A stretch of DNA of 14,339 nt, from contig JALUEA010000053.1 of NCBI GenBank assembly GCA_027053135.1, positions 1-14,339 on the forward strand. The letters run 5' to 3'. Within the stretch, counting starts at the first letter, position 1; each line of letters starts with the position of its first letter. Origin of the DNA: Candidatus Altimarinota bacterium (GTDB taxonomy: Bacteria > Patescibacteriota > Gracilibacteria > CAIRYL01). Shown one piece after another: positions 6,231 through 13,081 of this stretch. The notes below the pieces were generated by a model. The model had not been told where the DNA came from, searched no databases, and saw nothing but the letters and a program-made list of their open reading frames with translations. A program made the position numbers and the translations under genes.

Positions 6231-7169
6231 ATGACAGACATAAAAACAAGTACTCCAGAATATGATGTTATTATTATTGGATCTGGTGCAGCTGGATACA
6301 CTGCTGCGTTATATACAACACGGTACAAACTCAAAACACTTGTAATAGGACTTCAAGAAGGAGGACAAGGAGCACTTGCTCATGATATTGAAAATTACCC
6401 AGGATTTGTCCGAATTAAAGGACCAGAATTAATGAAACAATTTAAAGAATCTGCTGTTACATATGGAGCAGAAACAAAAATGGATGAAGTCAATACAATC
6501 GAAAAAAATACCGATAATACATATTCTCTTCATCTTACTTATTCTGGAGAAACACTTACAACAAAATCGGTACTTCTTGCCCTTGGAACCAAAAACCGAA
6601 AACTTGGTGCTATAGGAGAAGATACTTTCTATGGAAAAGGTGTTACATACTGTGCTACATGTGATGGAATGTTTTTTAAAGGAAAAACTGTTGGAATTGT
6701 TGGAGCTGGAGATAGTGCTATAACTGCTGCACTCTATATGGCTGATTTATGTCCAAAAGTGTATGTCTTTGTTCGAAAAGATACCATGCGAGCAGAACCT
6801 ATTTGGCAAGAAAAAATTCTTGCAAAAGAGAATGTTGAAATCGTATATAATACTTCTATTGGAGAATTCGCAGGAGATACCAAACTAGAAAAAGTAATAT
6901 CAACGGATGGAAAAGAATTTTTTCTTGATGGATGTTTTATTGAAATAGGAGCTGATCCAAATACAACACTTGTGGATAATTTTAATATAGAAAAAGATAA
7001 AGGTGGATATATTGTAGTAACAAAAGAACAATCCCTCCCAAATCACCCAGGATTATTTGCAGCAGGAGATGTAACAACTGGCTCTAATCATTTTCATCAA
7101 ATAGCAACAGCTGTTGGAGAAGGGGCTATTGCAGCAAACTCAATCTTTAATTATGTTTCAAAACTGTAG
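6231..7169 (+). CDS. trxB: Thioredoxin reductase
   Basis: The 312-residue product is a low-molecular-weight thioredoxin reductase, a cytoplasmic FAD enzyme that passes electrons from NAD(P)H to thioredoxin. Visible elements in order: FAD-binding 'IIGSGAAGYTAALYTTR' (15-31), 'GGQGALAHDIENYPGF' (44-59), the redox pair CATC (Cys141, Cys144) followed by DG, the nucleotide-binding 'GIVGAGDSAITAALYMA' (155-171), and the C-terminal FAD motif 'GLFAAGDV' (274-281) with 'GEGAIAA' (296-302). The usual HRRDxFRA stretch that binds the NADPH phosphate is 'FVRKDTMRAEP' (180-190), so Arg/Lys positions are largely kept. The stop TAG overlaps the GTG start of ruvC by one base. No thioredoxin gene lies in the window. 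Confidence 0.95.
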   Translation: MTDIKTSTPEYDVIIIGSGAAGYTAALYTTRYKLKTLVIGLQEGGQGALAHDIENYPGFVRIKGPELMKQFKESAVTYGAETKMDEVNTIEKNTDNTYSLHLTYSGETLTTKSVLLALGTKNRKLGAIGEDTFYGKGVTYCATCDGMFFKGKTVGIVGAGDSAITAALYMADLCPKVYVFVRKDTMRAEPIWQEKILAKENVEIVYNTSIGEFAGDTKLEKVISTDGKEFFLDGCFIEIGADPNTTLVDNFNIEKDKGGYIVVTKEQSLPNHPGLFAAGDVTTGSNHFHQIATAVGEGAIAANSIFNYVSKL

Positions 7170-7660
7170 TGAAAAGAAACAATATTATACTTGGAATAGA
7201 TCCAGGATACGATCGGTGCGGATATGCAATTCTCTTTAAAAATACAAGTACTTCAACATTTGAAGTACTTGATTTTGGTGTTATAACAACACATAAAAAT
7301 CTTTTATTTGAAGACCGCTTATGTCATCTTGCAGAAGACATATCTCATATTCTTGAAAAATATTCCCCAAATATTCTTGCTATCGAAAAAATGTTTTGGG
7401 GACATAATGTAAACAATGCTATTCGTGTTGCAGAAGCTCGTGGAGTAATAGAAATGCTCTGTCGTAAATCAGGATGCAAAATTATTGCATATGCACCTAC
7501 AGAAATAAAAAGTAGAATTGTTGGATATGGACAAGCAGAAAAATTTCAACTCCAAACTATACTCCAACTTCGACTTCATTTACCAACACTTCCACAACCT
7601 GATGATGCAGCAGATGCACTTGCGGTAGCATTACTTGCAAGTGAAGAGTCCAATCTATAA
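7169..7660 (+). CDS. ruvC: Holliday junction endonuclease RuvC
   Basis: The 163-residue product is the RuvC resolvase, which cuts four-way junctions as a dimer after branch migration by RuvAB. All four acidic catalytic positions are visible: Asp11 in 'GIDPGYD' (9-15), Glu73 in 'LAIEKMFWG' (70-78), and Asp146 and Asp149 in 'DDAADALAVAL' (145-155). 'YAPTEIKSRIVGYGQAEKFQ' (108-127) is the conserved DNA-binding segment. Translation starts at GTG 7169, which shares one base with the trxB TAG (TAGTG), so initiation is probably coupled. No Shine-Dalgarno sequence is present. No ruvA or ruvB is in the window. A perfect 12-bp inverted repeat lies in codons near residues 26-35. The stop overlaps the leuD stop of the opposite strand. 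Confidence 0.95.
   Translation: MKRNNIILGIDPGYDRCGYAILFKNTSTSTFEVLDFGVITTHKNLLFEDRLCHLAEDISHILEKYSPNILAIEKMFWGHNVNNAIRVAEARGVIEMLCRKSGCKIIAYAPTEIKSRIVGYGQAEKFQLQTILQLRLHLPTLPQPDDAADALAVALLASEESNL
7245..7271. repeat. Perfect 12-bp inverted repeat inside ruvC
   Basis: CAAGTACTTCAA (7245-7256), a 3-base loop CAT and TTGAAGTACTTG (7260-7271) form a perfect hairpin or operator-like dyad within the ruvC coding sequence. Each arm also contains the 8-bp palindrome AAGTACTT, 17 bp apart. It codes for a Ser/Thr-rich strand where RuvC is variable, so protein constraint does not explain it. Confidence 0.75.
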
Positions 7661-8236
7661 AAAATAAAGATGTTGCTTCCGTTGTTTTTCAAACTCTCTT
7701 ATCGCTTCTTTCTGTTCTAACAAATAATCAATATCTGATAAATTTTCTAAAAATCGTCGTTTGGTAAATGCAGAAATATCAAAAGAATGTATTGTGCCAT
7801 CTTCTTCAATTACTTGCTGTAATTCTAAATTAACAGTAATTTCTTCTTGATCTGATTTTTGAAGAAGTTTTTGAACAGTCTCTTCTGGTAATACCACTGG
7901 CAATACTCCATTTTTCTCTGCATTTCCTTTAAATATATCCGCAAACTCACTCGAAATAACAATATCAATTCCTGCATCTTTCAATGCCCATGGTGCATGT
8001 TCACGACTTGATCCACACCCAAAATTTTTTCCTACAACAAGGATTCGTGCATCTTTCAATTCTGGTCGATTCATAGGAAAATCTGGATTATTCTTTCGAA
8101 GATTATAAAAAACGTTTTTTCCCAAACCTTCTTTTGTAACAATTTTTAAAAACTCTGCAGGAATAATAATATCAGTATCAATATCTTTCATATCTAACCG
8201 AATTGTTCGTGATGTAACTGTAGTAAAATTACTCAT
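7655..8236 (-). CDS. leuD: 3-isopropylmalate dehydratase small subunit
   Basis: The 193-residue product is the swivel-domain subunit that pairs with LeuC to isomerise 2- to 3-isopropylmalate in leucine synthesis. The hallmark 'NFGCGSSREHAPWAL' (71-85) is complete. 'DTDIIIPAEFLKIVTKEGLG' (20-39) and 'NVFYNLRKNNPDFPMN' (41-56) match the LeuD N-terminus rather than aconitase. The Glu/Lys-rich C-terminal tail (about 174-193) is less typical. The iron-sulfur large subunit LeuC is not in the window; the gene instead follows topA by 19 bases. A homoaconitase or citramalate-type small subunit is an alternative within the same family. Its last codons overlap the ruvC stop on the opposite strand. The stop is TAG. 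Confidence 0.9.
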   Translation of the reverse strand: MSNFTTVTSRTIRLDMKDIDTDIIIPAEFLKIVTKEGLGKNVFYNLRKNNPDFPMNRPELKDARILVVGKNFGCGSSREHAPWALKDAGIDIVISSEFADIFKGNAEKNGVLPVVLPEETVQKLLQKSDQEEITVNLELQQVIEEDGTIHSFDISAFTKRRFLENLSDIDYLLEQKEAIREFEKQRKQHLYFL

Positions 8237-8255
8237 AATATAGGCAATAATAAAA

Positions 8256-10667
8256 TTATGTATCTTTTTTCGATTTTTTTGCTGTTGTCTTTTTCTTTAC
8301 AACTTTCTTCCTTGCTGATGTCTTCTTTGCTGGTTTTGCTTTTTTCAATAATTCTTTACAATCATGCAAGGTAAGCGTTGTAGCGTCTTCAATTTCTTTT
8401 GGAACACGAATATTTTTTTCTCCATCAGTAATATACGGTCCCCATCTCCCTTTCAAAATTTCAATCGCTTTATCTTCTTCTGTTTGTGCTTCTGGATCAT
8501 CTTTGAAATTTTTTATATACTTTTCAATTTCAGATTGTTTTTTTAATGCAACTAATTCCAAACACTGTTCTAATGTAACATCCATTGGATCAGCATTTAT
8601 TTTTGATAACGACTGATACAATACCTTTCCAGCAGTATTATCTTTAAACATAATATACGGACCAAATCGTCCATAATTTGCTTTTATTTCATGTCCCTCA
8701 TCTGTTTTTCCAACGACTCTCGGCATTTTAAAAAGCTCCATTGCTTCTTCAAATGTTATTGTATCCATATGCTGACCTGGTCGTAATGAAGCAAAAACAG
8801 GTTTTTCATCATCATCTTTTGTTCCTATTTGTGCATATGCTCCAAAACGACCAACACGAACAGATACTTGTTTCCCTGTTTTTTCATCTACTCCTAAAAC
8901 TCTTTCGTTAATTGCTTCTGCTCTATCAACCGTTTTCATTTTGAGATCGATATTCTTCTTAAACTCACTATAAAACTCCGCAATCATTTTATTCCATTGT
9001 GTTTTCCCTTCTGCAATATCATCAAACTCTTCTTCAACATTTTTTGTAAAATCATAATCAACAATTTTCGGAAAATGTTTTGTTAAAAATGTATTTACCA
9101 CCACTCCAATAGAAGTTGGAACTAATTTTCCCTTATTACTTCCTGTTTTTTCTGTTTTTACCTCTTCTTGTATTGTTTGTGTCGTGGCATCAAAGACAAG
9201 AGTAGTATACTCCCTTTCTTTCCCCTCATCTTCTCCCTTAATAATATATCCTCGTGCTTGAATTGTTGAAATTGTTGGAGCAAAAGTAGAAGGTCTTCCA
9301 ATCCCCTTTTCTTCCAATATTTTTACTAACGATGCCTCTGTATACCGTGCAGGAGGTTTCGAAAATGTTTCTCGACTTGATAATGTTTCTAGCAAAACCG
9401 TATCTCCAGTCCGGACATTCGGCAAAAGTTTATCAGTATTATCTGATCCATATGCTTTCAAAAACCCTTCAAAAACAACAATTTCTCCTTTCGCAACAAA
9501 TGCAGAATCTAATGTTTTTGTTGTATTTTTATCACCAATAGAAATAGTTGTTCGTTCAAGTTTTGCAGATGCCATTTGAGAAGCAATAGCACGTTGCCAA
9601 ATCAGTGTATATAATTTTTTTTGCTGTTCATCATCACCTACATTTTCCACAGAAAAATCTGTAGGACGAATTGCTTCATGTGCTTCTTGTGCCCCTTTTG
9701 ATTTTGTTTTATATTTTCGTGTTTCTACAAACTCTTTTCCATATTTCCGAGTAATATTTTTCGCAGCACTTGCAACAGCATCATCTGACAAATTCACAGA
9801 ATCAGTTCGCATATACGTTATTTTTCCTGCTTCATACAACCGTTGTGCAAGCATCATTGTTTGTTTTACCGAAAAACCAAGCCGTGTAGATGCGGCCTGT
9901 TGTAAGGTCGATGTTGTAAATGGAGGTGATGGATTTCGTTTTGAAGGTTTTTTTTCAACAGATTCTATCTGAAAATCTGCTTCTATACATTTCTCTAAAA
10001 ACGATTTTGTTTGCTCTTTTGTTTTCCATTTTACAGGAAATTCTCCAGACACTGTTTCTCCACTCTGTAATGTAAAACTCGCTACCACTTTATACAAAGA
10101 ATCCGTTTGAAATTGCTCTATTTCTTGTTCTCGCTCTACTACAATTCGTACGGCAACACTTTGCACTCGCCCTGCAGATAAGCCTGCTTGAATTTTTCGC
10201 CATAACACAGGAGATAGTTCATATCCTACAAGTCTATCTAAAACTCTCCGTGCTTGTTGTGCATCAACTAAATTTTTATTTAAATGAACAGGATTTTCAA
10301 CTGCATGTGTTACCGCTTTTTTTGTAATTTCATGAAAAACAATTCGCTTATTCTCTTTCTTTTGAAGATTCAAAACTTCATATAAATGCCATGCAATTGC
10401 TTCTCCTTCTCGATCATCATCGGCTGCAAGCCAGACAGTATCTGCCTTTTTAACTTCCCTTTTTAATTCATTTACTACTTTTGTTTTTCCTGGAGAAATC
10501 TCATAGACTGGTTCAAATGTTCCTCCTTCTATATCTATTGACATACCACTTTTTGGAAGGTCACGAACATGACCAAAACTTGATTTTACGGTAAACTCAT
10601 TTCCTAAATATTTCTCAATTGTTTTTGCTTTTGCTGGAGACTCCACAATCACAAGATTCTTAGCCAT
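8256..10667 (-). CDS. topA: DNA topoisomerase I
   Basis: The 803-residue product is a type IA topoisomerase that relaxes negative supercoils. The TOPRIM domain opens with 'LVIVESPAKAKTIEKYLG' (5-22, Glu9) and has 'DDDREGEAIAWHL' (83-95) for metal binding. The catalytic tyrosine is Tyr285 in 'ITYMRTDSVNLS' (283-294). 'RYTEASLVKILEEKGIGRPST' starts at 441. The C-terminus has three topoisomerase C-terminal repeats, recognised by 'VGRFGAYAQIG' (605-615), 'YGRFGPYIMFK' (665-675) and 'KGRWGPYITDG' (739-749), then a Lys-rich tail (775-803) that probably binds DNA. No paired-Cys zinc fingers are present, unlike E. coli TopA. Codon 86, the Arg of DDDREGE, is CGA. The start follows a 197-bp gap that holds an orphan Shine-Dalgarno and start-stop element. 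Confidence 0.97.
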   Translation of the reverse strand: MAKNLVIVESPAKAKTIEKYLGNEFTVKSSFGHVRDLPKSGMSIDIEGGTFEPVYEISPGKTKVVNELKREVKKADTVWLAADDDREGEAIAWHLYEVLNLQKKENKRIVFHEITKKAVTHAVENPVHLNKNLVDAQQARRVLDRLVGYELSPVLWRKIQAGLSAGRVQSVAVRIVVEREQEIEQFQTDSLYKVVASFTLQSGETVSGEFPVKWKTKEQTKSFLEKCIEADFQIESVEKKPSKRNPSPPFTTSTLQQAASTRLGFSVKQTMMLAQRLYEAGKITYMRTDSVNLSDDAVASAAKNITRKYGKEFVETRKYKTKSKGAQEAHEAIRPTDFSVENVGDDEQQKKLYTLIWQRAIASQMASAKLERTTISIGDKNTTKTLDSAFVAKGEIVVFEGFLKAYGSDNTDKLLPNVRTGDTVLLETLSSRETFSKPPARYTEASLVKILEEKGIGRPSTFAPTISTIQARGYIIKGEDEGKEREYTTLVFDATTQTIQEEVKTEKTGSNKGKLVPTSIGVVVNTFLTKHFPKIVDYDFTKNVEEEFDDIAEGKTQWNKMIAEFYSEFKKNIDLKMKTVDRAEAINERVLGVDEKTGKQVSVRVGRFGAYAQIGTKDDDEKPVFASLRPGQHMDTITFEEAMELFKMPRVVGKTDEGHEIKANYGRFGPYIMFKDNTAGKVLYQSLSKINADPMDVTLEQCLELVALKKQSEIEKYIKNFKDDPEAQTEEDKAIEILKGRWGPYITDGEKNIRVPKEIEDATTLTLHDCKELLKKAKPAKKTSARKKVVKKKTTAKKSKKDT

Positions 10668-10729
10668 AGTATTTTTTTATATACATTTAAACAAATGGTA
10701 TCATGAATCAAATACAATTCAAAAATTAA

Positions 10730-10748
10730 TTACATAAAAATCACCTCC
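10730..10748 (-). promoter_or_regulatory. Perfect Shine-Dalgarno followed by an AUG-UAA start-stop, upstream of topA
   Basis: On the - strand GGAGGTGA (10748-10741) is fully complementary to the usual 16S 3' end. Five T residues follow, then ATG (10735-10733) and immediately TAA (10732-10730). The distance from GGAGG to ATG is 8 nt, which is optimal. No coding frame is attached. The topA ATG begins 63 nt further on and itself has no SD. It may be a ribosome-holding leader element. A second tiny frame, ATG at 10704 coding MIPFV then TAA, lies between it and topA without an SD. Confidence 0.55.
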
Positions 10749-10790
10749 AAAAAAAACACAATATCTCTTCCTTCTCTTCTATCTATTTTT

Positions 10791-10796
10791 ATCATA
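10791..10796 (-). promoter_or_regulatory. Weak candidate -10 for the topA leader transcript
   Basis: TATGAT on the - strand (10796-10791), with TTCTTT 18 bp upstream, would start a transcript near 10784. It would begin with the purine-rich tract GATAGAAGAGAAGGAAGAGA (10783-10764) and then reach the orphan SD. Both boxes are imperfect. Confidence 0.25.
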
Positions 10797-10808
10797 CACA
10801 CTAACACT

Positions 10809-10859
10809 AAAAGAAAAGAATATTTTATATTCCTATTTATTTTATACTCCTTTTCTTTT
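10809..10859 (-). terminator. Possible intrinsic terminator after the 190-residue protein gene
   Basis: Six bases past the stop, the - strand has AAAAGAAAAG (10859-10850) that can pair with CTTTTCTTTT (10818-10809). Inside lies a compact hairpin GAATAT-AAA-ATATTC (10832-10818) followed at once by TTTTCTTTT. A hairpin followed by a U-rich run fits an intrinsic terminator, and it separates this operon from topA, but the stems are nearly all A-T. Confidence 0.4.
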
Positions 10860-10864
10860 TTAAA

Positions 10865-11437
10865 TTAAAACTCATAATTTTCTTCCTCTCCTATTTTTGG
10901 AACAACTGCATCTAATGCTCCCCATTTCGCATCAACCCCTTCTGGCAACAAAATACTAATTTCATCTCCAATCTTTGCTTTATGAAAAGTAACGGATGCA
11001 GTAAGAACAAAATACTCTTTCCCTCCTGATAACACCTTATACTGTCCATTTTCACATGTTAATGGTCCTAAAACATTCACTCTATTAACGGGACCAATTT
11101 GTTTATAAATAAATTTTCCAGATGGTGTAATGGTTAATTTCATTTTATCTCCCACAACTATTTTTGATTTTGAAGCATAATTAACAGGAACAGGATATGT
11201 CTCCCCATTTTCATCAACCATCCCCTGCCCATCAAATGCACCAATAATAACCTTTCCTTCTTCATCTCCCCGAATAGCTGAAGGCAATGGTGAAGCCTGA
11301 CTTTTTAAAAATGTTCGAGACGGGATAATTGGTTCTTCTCCTGAAAGTTCCGCAATAAGTGAACGTGCAGCAAAAAGCGTTCTTTCCATAGACGCTATCA
11401 TCTCTTTTAAATCTGATAATTTTTGTTGTTGTGACAT
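10865..11437 (-). CDS. Conserved protein with coiled coil and duplicated beta-rich domain
   Basis: The function of this 190-residue product is not known to me. It has an N-terminal helix likely to form a coiled coil (about 3-33), a Pro/Ser linker (34-56) and a beta-rich region (60-180) made of two related halves. At an exact offset of 61 residues the pairs Gly78/139, Tyr81/142, Val83/144, Lys92/153, Gly96/157 and Asp97/158 are identical, with hydrophobic matches at 95/156, 101/162 and 103/164. No signal peptide or membrane segment is seen, so it is probably cytoplasmic. From memory, similar proteins with 'YASKSK' and 'YKQIGP' stretches are widespread in CPR bacteria and are sometimes labelled ribosomal protein L7/L12; the sequence gives no support for that label. 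It follows the PfkB-family gene by 9 bases and ends before a possible terminator. Confidence 0.85.
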   Translation of the reverse strand: MSQQQKLSDLKEMIASMERTLFAARSLIAELSGEEPIIPSRTFLKSQASPLPSAIRGDEEGKVIIGAFDGQGMVDENGETYPVPVNYASKSKIVVGDKMKLTITPSGKFIYKQIGPVNRVNVLGPLTCENGQYKVLSGGKEYFVLTASVTFHKAKIGDEISILLPEGVDAKWGALDAVVPKIGEEENYEF

Positions 11438-11446
11438 AGTATAGAA

Positions 11447-12535
11447 TTATTTATCTTTATATAATTGGCTTTCAGTCAGTAAGCCATACTGTGCTCCTCT
11501 ATAAGAAACAACAGACTGTGCATTTATTCTAGCATAATTTGTTGCATCTTCCAAGTCATTTCCTCGCAAAATACTTGCAGTAAATGCAGAAGAAAAACTA
11601 TCTCCAGCTCCAAGTGTATCAACCCTCTCTCCTCCTAAACTTGGTACAAAAAATGATTTTTGTTTTGTAAACACTTGAACCCCTTTTCTTCCATCAGTTA
11701 TAACAACTGTTTGCACTCCTTTTTCTAATAAAATATCTGCAATTTCTGACATATCTGAAGCGTAATACGGTAAATTCAATATTTTTGATTCATGATCAAT
11801 TTTAATCCTATTTTCATAATGATATTTTCGATACATCTCTCCATGATTTTTTTCTCTTTTTTGAGCTTGTTTTCCAGTAAATAACTCAGCCTCTTCCTTA
11901 TTAAGGAAAAGAATATCACAATATGATAATAAATCTGTATTCTCCTTACAATCACATCCTAATGCTAAACGCTCGCGTCCAGGATTCCATACAAACAAAA
12001 CCTCTGTATGAGTCTGCAAATACTCTAATAACACTGATGTAATATTATTCTGTATTCCAGAAGAAATATGACACAAATAAATTGCACATGGACGAATATT
12101 TTCAATATCAGTCGTATTTATTTCTGTAAATGCTTCATTTGCTTGTGATGTAAAAATAACAGTTCGCTCTCCTTGATATGAATTTAAAATAACAGAAAAA
12201 CCACTTTGTTTCCCTTCTAACACTTGAACATTTTCATCATTCACATTTTCCTTCTGTAATTGTGTTTGTATATATTCACCGACCTCATCATCTCCTCTCG
12301 CTCCAAATACATATGATTCAAACCCAAGTCGTCGAAAAGACACTGAAATATTTGAACCTCCTCCTCCTGCATGACGCTCTAAATACCGAGCCGTAAGTTT
12401 TCCTCCATGCTCTAAAGCATAAAACTCTTTTTCTCCATGCTCATCACTATTTGTTATAACAGTATTTCCATTTGCATACACAAATAAATCCTGTGTTAAA
12501 CTCCCTAATACGACTACTTTTTTATTTTTCTTCAT
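11447..12535 (-). CDS. PfkB family carbohydrate or nucleoside kinase
   Basis: The 362-residue product is a ribokinase/PfkB-type kinase, which transfers the ATP gamma-phosphate to a sugar or nucleoside hydroxyl. Motifs: 'VVVLGSLTQDLFVYANG' (7-23), the glycine-rich substrate/lid motif 'GGGGSNISVSFRRLGF' (57-72), 'LFLNKEEAELFTG' (209-221, the N-x-x-E element), 'VVITDGRKGV' (277-286) and the anion-hole/catalytic motif 'DTLGAGDSF' (306-314) with catalytic Asp312. A polar insertion at about 222-256, with many Lys, Glu, His and Tyr residues, makes it longer than the roughly 310-residue norm. The substrate cannot be assigned; ribose, fructose derivatives, adenosine and ADP-heptose-like sugars are all handled by relatives. 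It lies 44 bases after the EVE-domain gene and 9 bases before the 190-residue protein gene, probably one operon. Confidence 0.88.
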   Translation of the reverse strand: MKKNKKVVVLGSLTQDLFVYANGNTVITNSDEHGEKEFYALEHGGKLTARYLERHAGGGGSNISVSFRRLGFESYVFGARGDDEVGEYIQTQLQKENVNDENVQVLEGKQSGFSVILNSYQGERTVIFTSQANEAFTEINTTDIENIRPCAIYLCHISSGIQNNITSVLLEYLQTHTEVLFVWNPGRERLALGCDCKENTDLLSYCDILFLNKEEAELFTGKQAQKREKNHGEMYRKYHYENRIKIDHESKILNLPYYASDMSEIADILLEKGVQTVVITDGRKGVQVFTKQKSFFVPSLGGERVDTLGAGDSFSSAFTASILRGNDLEDATNYARINAQSVVSYRGAQYGLLTESQLYKDK

Positions 12536-12579
12536 ATATATTTATATTCAATTATTTTTTCTTTCTCCTATCTATACTT

Positions 12580-13080
12580 CTATATATAAAATGTATCTAT
12601 TTTTCGACTATTTATTGTTTCCTTTCTACTCATTGCACAAATCTCATGAAATTCATCAACAGAAATAGGAGTAATAGATAAACGATTCCCCTTTCGTAAA
12701 ATAAGCATATCCTGTAATTTTTTATTTTTTCTCATATCTGGTAACGCAACTTTATGTTTAAACTCTTCCTTAAAAGCAACATCAACCATAAACCATAACG
12801 GATTTTCTGGTGTAGAACGAGAATCAAAATGACATTCATTCTCTATATCCCATGCTGTAAAATCTGGATACGCCTCTTTTACAACAGTACACACTCCTGC
12901 AACATGAGGGATTTTACAATTAGAATGATAAAACAAACACACATCTCCTTTTTTCATATCATCTCTCATAAAATTCCGTGCTTGATAATTCCGAACACCA
13001 TCCCAATGCTCAACTTTATCACGCTTTAAATCTTCCAAAGAATATGCATTCGGTTCTGATTTAAGTAACCAATACTTCAT
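12580..13080 (-). CDS. EVE domain protein (PUA-like fold)
   Basis: The 166-residue product is an almost pure EVE domain, of the thymocyte nuclear protein 1 type. Typical blocks are 'MKYWLLKSEPNAYSLEDLKR' (1-20), 'WDGVRNYQARNFMRDDMKKGD' (from 26 to 46), 'FYHSN' (50-54), 'AGVCTVVKEAYPDFTAWD' (61-78) and 'PLWFMVDVAF' (94-103). EVE domains belong to the PUA/YTH/ASCH superfamily that recognises modified bases, so this protein probably reads a modified nucleotide in DNA or RNA; the ligand is unknown. The last 20 or so residues are outside the domain. It is separated from the AI-2E gene by one base, so the two are cotranscribed and probably translationally coupled. The stop is TAG. Confidence 0.9.
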   Translation of the reverse strand: MKYWLLKSEPNAYSLEDLKRDKVEHWDGVRNYQARNFMRDDMKKGDVCLFYHSNCKIPHVAGVCTVVKEAYPDFTAWDIENECHFDSRSTPENPLWFMVDVAFKEEFKHKVALPDMRKNKKLQDMLILRKGNRLSITPISVDEFHEICAMSRKETINSRKIDTFYI

Positions 13081-13081
13081 A

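Noticed and set aside
10738..10750. ATCACCTCC on the + strand as a fragment of the 16S rRNA 3' end
   Set aside because: Only about 9 bases match and neither flank resembles helix 45 or the rest of 16S. The reading as an SD on the - strand, followed at ideal distance by ATG, is simpler.
10865..11437. Ribosomal protein L7/L12 label for the 190-residue protein
   Set aside because: The C-terminal L7/L12 sequence pattern is not present; the duplicated beta-rich region and coiled coil do not match it.
12566..12570. AGGAG on the - strand upstream of the PfkB kinase gene
   Set aside because: It is about 30 bases from the ATG. The TTG nearer to it is out of frame with the kinase, so it does not explain any start.
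12472..12681. Small + strand reading frame rich in Phe, Tyr and Ile across the PfkB start and EVE end
   Set aside because: It is low-complexity, runs antisense to two well-supported genes and has no homology or start signal that I can recognise.
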